A stretch of 64,000 bases of DNA from assembly GCA_964019055.1 (NCBI GenBank), contig OZ025221.1, forward strand, positions 9,119,993 to 9,183,992, written 5' to 3'. Under the pieces are notes generated by a model. The model saw only the letters and a list, made by a program, of their open reading frames with translations. It did not search any database and was not told the origin of the DNA. A program made the position numbers and the translations under genes. The first letter of the stretch is position 1. Each line of letters opens with the position of its first letter. This DNA is from Anthopleura xanthogrammica (taxonomy: Eukaryota; Cnidaria; Anthozoa; Actiniaria; Actiniidae). Below are positions 43,850 to 59,160 of the stretch, in pieces.

Positions 43850-45053
43850 TTAGCGTCCCAAGCTCTGGAGTTCCCTTGACATCTGGCACAATACGAGGAG
43901 AGGACACCAGCAGGTGATACAATAGTCATTGCACAAAGAACCCTAGGAAAGCACTGGAGTTAGTAACCATGGTAACAGAAAGATGTAGTGTAATGCGTAA
44001 CTATGTACCTGAATGCGCTGCTCGGTTCGGAGTTTCCCCCTGAGGGCGGTAGTAGCGCAAGGACAGCAGCAGGGGAAGCAACAGCCTTCTCCTAGACGTT
44101 GAGAGACGTCTATCAACAGGAAACAAGTACACCAATACCCCATACAACCTGCAGCAGGAAAATAGTAAAAATCTGTTAGAAATATGATATGGAAAGAGCA
44201 TGAAATGCTTGCACCATCTAGATTACTGCACGTACGGTTACGATTGCTTTTATGATTACGATCACTTAACGATTGCGTTCACGATCACGATTACTTTACG
44301 ATTGCTTTTACGATTACTTCACGATTGCTTTAACGATCACGATCACTTCACGGTTGTTTTAACGATCACGATTACTTTACGATTGCTATAACGATCACGA
44401 TTACTTTACGATTGCTATAACGATCACGATTACTTTACGATTGCTTTTACGATCACTTCACGATTGCTTTAACGATCACGATTACTTTACGATTGCTATA
44501 ACGATCACGATTACTTTACGATTGCTTTTACGATTACTTCATGATTGCTTTAACGATCACGATTACTTTACGATTGCTATGACGATCACGATCACTTTAC
44601 GATTGCTTTTACGATCACTTCACGGTTGTTTTAACGATCACGATTACTTTACGATTCAGTGACCGCGGAGCGTAATTTTGACTGGGGGCTAACGACCACC
44701 AAATACTGGAAGACCTAGGGGGTTTGGGGGCATGCTTCCATTGTTGGGGGGGTGGGGCTATAGCCCCCCAGCCCCCCCCCTGCTCCGCGGTCCCTGCGAT
44801 TGCTTTAACGATCACGATTACTTAGTTACGATTGCTTGTGCATCAAAATCACTCAAAAATATCCATGGAGTAAGTTTTATGTTTTCCACTACTCACAAGA
44901 TCCCAAGTCCTCGAAACATCCACAAATACCAGTGTTCCATTGTCTGAACTGTTGTTGTTGTTGTGATAGCACGACGATGTTAGTGGTGTTCATTCCTGGC
45001 TGCTGCATTCCCATTCCTGGTTGCTGCATTATTACGGGCTGCGGTTGATCCAT
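43850..45053 (-). CDS. PLAC8-family Cys-rich protein D
   Basis: Minus-strand coding exons: 44897-45053, 44009-44148, 43850-43942 (TAA); phases 1 and 0; 129 aa, the shortest of the cluster. The N-terminus is a short Gln/Met-rich stretch (MDQPQPVIMQQPGMGMQQPG). The PLAC8 domain: [84 protein letters not shown], ending RELQSLGR. Exon structure matches A, B and C. Intron 1 contains an ACGATCACG repeat like that of B, interrupted by a 140 bp element. Function not known. Confidence 0.9.
44215..44835. repeat. Degenerate ACGATTGCTTTAACGATCACG repeat in PLAC8-D intron 1
   Basis: Units of about 29-31 bp built from ACGATTGC, TTTAACGATCACG and ATTACTTT alternate over about 600 bp. Interrupted by the element at 44657-44796. 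Shares the ACGATCACG core with PLAC8-B intron 1. Confidence 0.85.
44657..44796. mobile_element. 140 bp non-autonomous DNA element inside the PLAC8-D intron repeat
   Basis: Termini CAGTGACCGCGGAGC and GCTCCGCGGTCCCTG are inverted with one mismatch. Flanked on both sides by CGATT, which could be a target duplication but is also a unit of the host repeat. The CAGTG-type end resembles hAT-like ends; class uncertain. The centre carries G and C runs. Confidence 0.65.
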
Positions 45054-45139
45054 AACGAGTCTATAGAGGACGAATTAGAATCTGGCTGAAAAAGGATGAT
45101 CGTTCTTGCTTTGGTTTTACAGAATGCGGACTAGGCAAA

Positions 45140-45235
45140 GGTAAGACTGAGGGAGGGGCTAAAGGTAAGACTGAGGGAGGGGCTAAAGGTAAGACTGAGG
45201 GAGGGGCTAAAGGTAAGACTGAGGGAGGGGCTAAA
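45140..45235. repeat. 24 bp tandem repeat (4 units) upstream of PLAC8-D
   Basis: GGTAAGACTGAGGGAGGGGC plus TAAA repeated four times without visible change, in the 5' flank of the gene about 90 bp from its ATG. Confidence 0.95.
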
Positions 45236-45400
45236 GGCGAAGGAAAGTATATATATATTGAGACTCTAGTATATATATATATATATGTAGTGGCAACTGA
45301 TGGGAGAAGAATAGAGATCAAGCAGAGGGACAATAAAATACACTTACAACATGCACAACACCATGCAAAACAATACAATGCACAGCAATTATACAACATA

Positions 45401-45539
45401 ATTGACGACACTTAAAACTCCAGTGTATACCTCGAATCCAAGACTTGCTTCTTTTGTTATTCTTATCTATCTGCTTTTATTTTCCGATCTTACAAATGAG
45501 GCTAAGCCCGCATACACTGGAGTTTTAAGAGTCGTTGAT
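45401..45539. mobile_element. MITE-like palindromic element
   Basis: ATTGACGACACTTAAAACTC and CAGTGTAT at the left are inverted at 45512-45539 (ATACACTGGAGTTTTAAGAG), about 28 bp arms around 80 bp. Confidence 0.75.
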
Positions 45540-45859
45540 AGAAAATGAGAGAAGGGTTATCCTCGTTTTGTTATTTTATCTATTGAATTCTTATCCCAGT
45601 GAAACAAATTAGAGAGTGCACGTGAGCAGGAAGTAACAGTCAGGTTAACTGAACTCTTCCGGGCATTTGAACAAGCCTGCGCATAAACCTAACCGCGTGC
45701 CCACTGTAAAAGCTACGCCCGCGATTTCCAGGTCTCCGCGCCAGCAAACAAAGCGAGAAACTGGGCAAAACCCAAATGTTCAGAGACATCTTTAATAGAC
45801 CCTTTTCGAATATGGCGTCGATGACGTCACACGGGGATTGGCCGTCTTATTATCTATTT

Positions 45860-46950
45860 CTTACATAACAACAACAATTTATTTGTACCCAATTACAAAA
45901 TATGATAATTAATTCAAAATAATAAAGATACTGGCCCTAACAAATAACTTAAAAGCTAAAGATCAGTCAGGACTAAGTTACAGGTATTGATTTAGAAAGA
46001 GTAGATGAGGCTTTTTCAATTTTCTAGGACAAATTCACACACAACAAATTGGCACACATACACACACAACATACACACATGCATGTTATTATTTTAGAAA
46101 GATAAATTATGAATAAACAGTAAAGAGGGGGGAGGAATCTATCTCTAATTCATACTATTTTTTATATAGTTTTTTTAACAGAAAGCAAGAATTTTGTGGC
46201 AATTAAATTTAATTAAAATACGATTTTAGAAATTCACTTTTAACACTGTATTTAAATATTTTGAGGCTAGTATTTTTATACAATCATCAAAAGAGTTCTT
46301 TTCATTTCTGATGTTCATTTTGACACAGCTCGATTTAAGGGGGTAGGGTCACGTGACCTGTTGTTGCAAAACGTCTATTAAATTAGTTTGACCGGTTAAA
46401 GATATTTCAATCCAAAGCATTTCTGAATTATGATTTGAGCCTGTAAAATCTTTGCGAATGGAGTATTTTAAATCATTCCTAACATAAAATTCGACCTCTC
46501 CTGCATTTGAAAGTGACTTGGTTCATGGAGTTAACTCATAGCCTATTATGTTGACATTTGAAAAACTATGTTTTTTGTAGACCAATTTAAAGAAAATGGA
46601 AAAATAAGTTCTTCCAACATTTGATGTACATTATCATAATTTGCTGCTAAACTTCTTATGCTTACAGTGCAATGCAGCAAACGCTTTACGATTCATTGAG
46701 CATTCCTTCATATCATTGCTATTGTTAAAGTCACCAGTGGTATAATAGCCAAAATTATTTTCAAAAGGCATATGCAAATCTGCATCTAAATCTGTAAGAT
46801 GAGGTTTATTTGAAACTTGTGAACTTATATTAAGTAATGGTACATTTTTTAACTCAATAATCCTATTTACAATGCTATCTTTGGAAGTAGAGTTCGTAGT
46901 TATATAATAAAGACAAAGTTACATGGTCGATGGTCGAAGAACCTTTTTAC
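45860..46950 (-). pseudogene. Decayed LINE endonuclease segment with 3' tail
   Basis: On the minus strand, about 46390-46950 translates with frame breaks into LINE apurinic-endonuclease-like pieces: an AFAALHC segment near the usual N-terminal motif, YDNVHQMLEELIFPFSLNW, IGYEL, then GEVEFYVRNDLKYSIRKDFT. The low-coordinate end carries GTACAAATAAATTGTTGTTG, a typical LINE 3' terminus. The RT region that should lie between is missing, so this is an internally deleted relic. A piece of the palindromic element found at 52360-52452 is inserted near 46300-46380. Confidence 0.6.
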
Positions 46951-47789
46951 ATGAAAAAACCCAAATGTTTTCACAATCGTTTTGATTCGAGAGACATATT
47001 TTTACACACTCGAGTCAGTTTTAGGTTGACCTCGATCTCTGGCCAGACGCATCAAGTCATGCAGATCCGGAATACACTCATAATACTTGATTCAAATAAT
47101 TTCAAGGCTTAATAGGAATCTAAACTATTAAATCTATTTAAAATATTACCCATATTACCTCGTATTGGCTCGTACTAATAAATATTGAGAAATTTTTCAC
47201 TTCTATAATTTAAGTATAATAAGTTAGCGCAGTGAACATATCAAACAATGAACCTTTTCAAACACGCCCTAACTCTAAAATCAACTGCAATATTCATTTC
47301 TGCATAGACGTTTAAAAACTCAACAAGCACAATTCAATTAATTGTTGACTGCTATTTTCCTGTTCCATTCCGCTACTGGATAAAAAAATAAAATGCAAAA
47401 TGGCAAAATGAACATCAGTTCTAGATAAAACAAGTAAAAACGTAACAATTGAAGAGGAAGCGAAAGTTCAGGCTCAAAAATGGTTTCATCAGTGTTTACA
47501 ATTCAAGCAGTCAAGTACCAGCTTTATCCAAAACTGGGTTTGTCCCACTCGAACACTATTTTAAAAGAGCAGAAATGCTGCTAAACTGAACCTGAGATAG
47601 TTGCAGGTTTTGGTATGTATAGTATCAAGGAAAACAAGACTTTGACTATTATTTAGTTATTATTATTAATGAATGAAATCTATAGCCTTCCACACATAAA
47701 GCAAGACTAGGAAAAAATTCTTAGAAAAAGAGGAGTATGTTATTGTTAAAGCGTGCATTTTAGTTTAGTTTTCAAAGTCTTTACTATGT

Positions 47790-50055
47790 TTTTTTTTTTT
47801 TTTTTATTTTTTTTTTAACAGCTTTATTGGGAACTAATATAACAATGTGTTAAATAAAATAACTAGTAGTTACCCTAAAAGGAGAGTCACGAACGGGACA
47901 CGAGACCCATGCGAGGTGACCACCTCATGAAATTTTGAAATAATTAAACGTAAAAATATATGCAAAAATATAACATTGTACGTAAATATAAAAAATAAGA
48001 ATGGAAAAATAAGTTCATTAAGATAAAACTAGTGTACTTTATGGGGTTAACCTCTATGACAGGGACATTCTCGAAATGCAGACCAGGTACAAGACCTGTC
48101 AATATCAAAAACAGAATCAAGTAAATTAAAATAGCGTACTAAAACGTGATTTTTGAAGGTAGCAATACTAGAAAAACATGTGGAAGGAGAAGATTTACAA
48201 ATGGGATTCCAAAGTTTAACAATGCGATTAAAATATGAGGCCTGAAAAGTATTAGAGTTACAGAAAGGAACCTTGAGCATTAAGCTAGGATTACTACAGT
48301 TACGTATATTACTATGCGTACTAAAGGCGACAAAGTCACGAATGTTAAAGTCAATGTGTCCATAAAGAGCTTTATAGTAGAATATTAAGTCTTTGACTTC
48401 CCTGTCGTAGCACAAGGGAAGCAGATGGAGAAGTTGCATGCGTTCTTTATAGGTGGTGTCACCTAATCTTGTCCTAAGAATCCATCTAGTTGCCCGCCTT
48501 TGGACGCGCTCGATTTTAGCCTTCAGCGCGACCTGGTGCGGCGACCAAACCATCGTAGCGTAGCAAAGCTGGGACTTGACCAAGGACAAATACAGGGTTC
48601 TGCGAACTTTGATGTCCGTTAAAATGGGACATGTTCTCTTCAGCAATCCTAACATCTTGTTGGCTTTGGCGATGATGGTGTGAATATGTGAGTCCCAGGA
48701 AAGATTACCTTTGACAATAATGCCGAGGTCTTTTTCTTCTTTGACACGGAGGAGCTTGGATGAGTTAAGATGATAATTATGATTGACTGGATTTTTCTTG
48801 CGTGTAATTGACAAAACCTTGCACTTGGTAGCGTTGAACCTTATATTGTTATCGCGGCTCCAGATTGCCAAGCTGGATAGGGTTTGTTGAAGATTTTCAG
48901 AGTCCTCAACAGATGTAATGTTCTTGTATAACTTAGTATCATCAGCATATAAAGCAGCGATTATACCATTCGAGACAGCTTCTGGAAGGTCATTTATGAA
49001 AAGGATGAAAAGAACTGGACCAAGTAAGCTCCCTTGAGGAACTCCAGAGGTGACAGGAACCCAGTCAGAGGCTACACCATCAACAACTACTCTCTGTTTG
49101 CGTCCAGTAAGATAATCTCCAAACCAGTTGAAGAGGTGCCCAGATATTCCAAACGATTTGAGCTTGTCTAGGAGAATTCCATGGTCCACGGAATCAAAGG
49201 CTTTAGCGAAGTCAAGGTATAGGATGTCAGTCTGAGTGTTCTTGTCAAGGTATCGTCCGATAGAGTGGAGAACTTGGAGAAGTTGCGTTGCACATGAACG
49301 TTTCCTCAGAAAACCGTGTTGAAGAGGAGTGATGAGATTGATAACATGATCGTACAACCGTACACAAACAGAGCGTTCTAGCACTTTACCAAGTATGGGC
49401 AGGAGAGAAATTGGACGGTAGTTTTCAGCAAGTTCCTTTGAATCTTTTTTGTGTATTGGAGTGACATCAGCCAGTTTCCATTCCGATGGGAGTTTTCCCA
49501 AGAATAAAGAAAGATTGAACATATTGCAGATGCTAGGTGCGATTTGGTGACCACATTCCTTTAGGAGACGAGTAGGAATTCCATCCGGACCACCAGCTTT
49601 CGAGGTGTCGAGAGTACTCAGACACTTGGTAACTTCTTCTACGCTTAGGTTGATATCAGATAACTGTAGATCAGTCTTTGGAGAGAAAGCGTTGTCGCTA
49701 GTTGTGTCCACAATTGATCGTGGAACAGAGAATACCGACGAGAAGTAGGAGTTAAAGAGTTCAGCTTTTTTGGCAGGAGTGTTAACTGTTACGCCACCAT
49801 GGGTTAGGACAGGACTAGAGCTTGATTTATGATGAAGAATAGCCTTGTGATAGCTCCAAAATAATTTTGGGTTGCTGTGAAGTGAGGTTTCAATCTTGGC
49901 CAGATACTCGCGATGCTTGTGTTTAACTAAACATTTAACGCTTTGTGTTAGAGAGCGTAATTTCAGTTTTCGTTCTGCTGTTTTATTTAGGCGATATTTC
50001 TTGATATGTATATCATTTAGTTGTTGACCGTGACTTACCTTAAACAAGGAGATTC
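47790..50055 (-). mobile_element. 5'-truncated non-LTR retrotransposon (Jockey/CR1/L2-like clade)
   Basis: The 3' end is marked by a T-run on the plus strand at about 47791-47816, the poly(A) of a minus-strand element. An uninterrupted RT frame occupies 48047-50047. The sequence reads into a stop just beyond about 50055 with no endonuclease domain, so the copy is truncated at the EN-RT linker, as expected of incomplete reverse transcription. I could not find a convincing target-site duplication. Confidence 0.8.
48047..50047 (-). CDS. Non-LTR retrotransposon reverse transcriptase (endonuclease missing)
   Basis: About 666 codons open on the minus strand. Motifs in order: KAGGPDGIPTRLLKECG (about 150-166), NYRPISLLPILGKVLER (about 209-225), QHGFLRKRSCATQLL, YLDFAKAFDSVDH (about 287-299), SGVPQGSLLGPVLF (about 334-347), catalytic YADD (367-370), then a C-terminal region with LGIIVKGNLSWDSHI and YFNRIVKLWN. 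This is the palm of a LINE RT acting in target-primed reverse transcription (family knowledge). The listed first codon is TTG at the truncated edge, so it is not a real start. No stop or frameshift within the RT, which suggests a fairly recent insertion. No host function implied. Confidence 0.9.
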   Translation of the reverse strand: MFKVSHGQQLNDIHIKKYRLNKTAERKLKLRSLTQSVKCLVKHKHREYLAKIETSLHSNPKLFWSYHKAILHHKSSSSPVLTHGGVTVNTPAKKAELFNSYFSSVFSVPRSIVDTTSDNAFSPKTDLQLSDINLSVEEVTKCLSTLDTSKAGGPDGIPTRLLKECGHQIAPSICNMFNLSLFLGKLPSEWKLADVTPIHKKDSKELAENYRPISLLPILGKVLERSVCVRLYDHVINLITPLQHGFLRKRSCATQLLQVLHSIGRYLDKNTQTDILYLDFAKAFDSVDHGILLDKLKSFGISGHLFNWFGDYLTGRKQRVVVDGVASDWVPVTSGVPQGSLLGPVLFILFINDLPEAVSNGIIAALYADDTKLYKNITSVEDSENLQQTLSSLAIWSRDNNIRFNATKCKVLSITRKKNPVNHNYHLNSSKLLRVKEEKDLGIIVKGNLSWDSHIHTIIAKANKMLGLLKRTCPILTDIKVRRTLYLSLVKSQLCYATMVWSPHQVALKAKIERVQRRATRWILRTRLGDTTYKERMQLLHLLPLCYDREVKDLIFYYKALYGHIDFNIRDFVAFSTHSNIRNCSNPSLMLKVPFCNSNTFQASYFNRIVKLWNPICKSSPSTCFSSIATFKNHVLVRYFNLLDSVFDIDRSCTWSAFRECPCHRG

Positions 50056-51127
50056 AGTATATGTTCAAGCTGAAAAGCGAAGAAAAATATTTCATTTTTT
50101 ACACTCGGCCTCAGTTAAACAGAGTCTAAAGTGGCTTTCAACATTTTTTCTTGTTTTTCAGCTATTGAAGAGAAACAAGGATACCTGGAAAAGTTGATTA
50201 AAAAAAGTTAAAAGCCTTACCTGCTGCGGGAGGAGCGGTGGAGTCTAGCCGTAAGAAAGCGGAATTTGAATCCCAAAGCTTAACCAAATGGAGTTCGTCT
50301 CGCTGTGCAATCAAGCAGCCGCGTGACGTAATAGGTCCACCTCTACAGGTCAACTTGAACTAGAACGTAGCTTGGTTAGCCGTTCATTTGGTTGGCTGTT
50401 TTTTTGGTTGGCCGTTTTTTTTTGGTTGATGTTCTGATGCCCCTGTAAACTTCAAAACTTGCGTCTTTGGGAGCACACAAAGATGATAAAGTAGCTAGCA
50501 CTATTGAGGGGGATCATAGGCTTTACCGAGGTACTTGTCTGGATGTAACAAAGGCTATCCAGGCGACGAGTAATGACCTAAGCTTAAGCTTACAAAGAAC
50601 ATCAACTGCACAGACTGAAATTTTTTTCTAAGATTTCTGCAGAAAACTTGCGGAGAAACAACGCGAGAACAGTAGTTTTGGGATGAAAATGAATGAACAA
50701 TGAATGTTAAGAAATAATCAGCCAATACGGATCGATTGAGCTAAAATCTTGAAAAGAAGGAAAGAAAGAAAGAAAGAAAGAAAGAACGCACGCTATATGC
50801 CCAGTCCTGAGTATCAGGCCTTCGAAGCGGGGAGCCTGGGGAGAGGGGAAAGGGAGGGGGGAGGGGGAGGGTAGAGAAGAGGAAAGAAGGGCTCTCCTTC
50901 TTTTCTCTCTCTCCCTTCTCTCTCCCCTCCCCCCTCCCCACCGGAGAGCCTTGATACCCAGGCTAGCCCAGTCCCCATTGTCCCCATGGCTCAAGCGACA
51001 AACTAGTACCCAGACTCCCGCGGAAGGATAAAAACAAAATGGCGGAAGAAGAAGCGGTTTTCACGTGTAGTTTTTTATCCCTTTCTTTTTAACTTAATTC
51101 TTGTGGTTTTGGCCCAAAATAGCCCAT

Positions 51128-56747
<5,620 letters not shown>

Positions 56748-58909
56748 CAGAAGCTGATACCAGCCATGTGGTGGTTAATGCACTGATTATTGAGGAAGTC
56801 TTGAGTTATGAAATGTTTCCTGGATATTAAGGTAACTCTCAAAACAAAAGTATGTGTCTTGGTTAAAGACAGATGACTGTATATTGAAATAATATTTAGA
56901 AATAAATAAATATGTATTTGTTGTAAATGGGTAGTGTTTTTAGCTAGAAGGTTGCGTTTGTTCCTTGCATACTTCCTTAGCTGGCATTTATAGGGAAATT
57001 CATCACAATGTCAGTCAATGTCATTAATGTTGTCCACCAAAAAAGACATTTAGACCAAAAGAAATGTCACATGATACCTAATACACTCCCTCTAAATGCT
57101 CGATACCAGCAATCATTGTATCAGTAGAGTTAATAATTATTATTCTCTGTTCATTGGTACTCATTATAGAGTTTGAAACCATTTATTTATATATGGTTTA
57201 AAACAAATAAACATATCATCATGTGATACTTCTTTTGGTCTTTAAGTCTTTTTTCAGAGGAAAACCTTTTTGACAATGGCTATGTATTTGTTATAAATGG
57301 CAGTGTTCTTAGCTGCTTAGCTATCCGGGGGGGGGGGAGGTGGTACTTTGGTGGTACTACTCCCCCCGGGGTTAGCTGGAAGATCCCTGGAAAACCTCAA
57401 ATCACATGCAGGAGAGAAACAAATAACTCTACTCGCAAATGATGGCGAGTCAGGGGATCAACCCATGTCCACAAGAGTCGGTGCATTAGCAGCGCCCACC
57501 ACCCGTGCTATTGTACCTTTATATATTAAATTTCGCGTGATCTCGATTGTTTTCAATTTCAATAACTATCTCAAAAAAAAAACAAAAAAACTCTCAAACG
57601 ACACGAAAGCCTTTTCAGAAACCGCTATATAATAATGGAGAAGGATCTGTAATCTAATTGCATGAGTGGGTTGTTCTTTGATTAGTTTTATGAGATTCAT
57701 TCATTTATGCCTGACGGATGACACTTGAAAACGATCTTGTCACCTCATGGTCCAGACAATAAGTGTATAGACTTTTAGAGTCAAAACAAATTCTGGGGCC
57801 ACGAGAGAGAGAAAAGAACTCCATATAATGTCTTGCTTCCTTCCTTTCTTTCATTCACTCATTCATTCACTACTCATTCATTAATAATGATAAGAATAAT
57901 TTATTAGCCTCTTGTATAAACTAATTTTAAAATAATGATTCATTCATTCGTTCGTTCGCTCGTTTATTTATTCAAATATTTTAGCTTACTTCAGTTTTTC
58001 TTTCATTTTCTATCCTTTTTTCTTTCATATTTGCATCAGTTTTTGCTTCGTCATTTTTCTTCTTTCTTCTATCTTTGAAATGGAGAACTAACGAGTGCTA
58101 ACGTACTCCACCGTGGCTCTAAAATGGCTTCCGTACCACTTGGAGCACTGTGGCTCTCAAATGGTTTCTACTTAAAACCAATCAAAATTCATCATGGCTC
58201 TTAAATGGCTTCCATACCACTCTGAGCCAATAAAAAAAAACTGTTGCTTTCAATCCACTCGGCCAGAACTAATGGAAAAGCATCAAAAAGCCAGGGAAGA
58301 ACCCCAAGTCTAAAGATTTGTAGTCGTAGGTGAAGGTTAGTATCAATATTTTATGATATTTTTTTGCCCATTCAAAATATTTGCACTGGTATTTTATAGT
58401 AAGGTTGTACGACATTGTATAGTGTCTTGGAAAACAGGTACTGAAATGAAAATAACAAATAGATGAAAAAATAAGGTGATTCAACTGATACGAATGAGTT
58501 GTGTGAGACTAAAGCAAGAAAACACGAGTGCATAAAAAATCATGATCAAACCTTCACAAATTTTCATTCGTTCTTGCACGTTTCTTTCGTTCCGCGCTAG
58601 TGTATGCGAGCCCACATAAGTATGGTTCAAGGAGTTTCAACAACTAAACTTTTTGCTCCATTACTCCTGGAATGTCTTGACGTTCTTTTACTCGCTCGAA
58701 TCCACTCGACCACACACGGTAGCACATCGGCAAGATGTGATGTTTATACAGGATTTTTAGGAATCTCGGAACAAATTTGATTCAAATCATGCTATTGCCT
58801 TGATTGTTCGTAGTACAGTAAATATGGCGAGAAATTTTCATGATCAAGCTTAATTAAAGGTGTTCGATTAAAAAGGGTTCGCTTAATAGAGGTAACAGTA
58901 AATATATGG

Positions 58910-59160
58910 CACTAAACGTATTTTTTGTTGAAATAAATTTGAACACTCACCTTGGTCCTGCGTTGTTGTATTTGGTGTCATTCTGGGTGGTTTTTAACCG
59001 TTTTTAACCGTAAGTAAGTACTGGTGGACCGATTAAAACAAAAACGGCTCTAAAACGGTCAAAAACCACCCAGAATTGCAAATACCTCTAACAACAACAC
59101 AGGAACAAGGTATGTTCAAATAAATTTATTTGAACGAAAAATACTGTAAAAATGGATTGC
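58910..59160. mobile_element. Palindromic element, about 250 bp
   Basis: Left arm contains AAATAAATTTGAACACTCAC, CTTGGTCCTGCGTTGTTG and GGGTGGTTTTTAACCGTTTT; the right arm has AAAACGGTCAAAAACCACCC, AACAACAACACAGGAACAAG and TTCAAATAAATTTATTTGAA. No coding potential. Confidence 0.7.

Larger units (their letters stand above)
45054..51127. other. PLAC8-D to TSR3 intergenic region
   Basis: Dominated by the LINE pieces. Between 50060 and 51127: an acceptor-like TTTTTCAG at about 50153-50160 followed by a short frame (AIEEKQGYLEKLIKKS then stop) with no linked exon, a (GAAA)n run at about 50758-50786, and a GA-rich then CT-rich segment at 50830-50940 that can form a hairpin. AAAATGGCGGAAGAAGAAG at 51036-51054 starts a short frame ending within 60 bp and is probably the TSR3 5' UTR. 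Confidence 0.45.
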
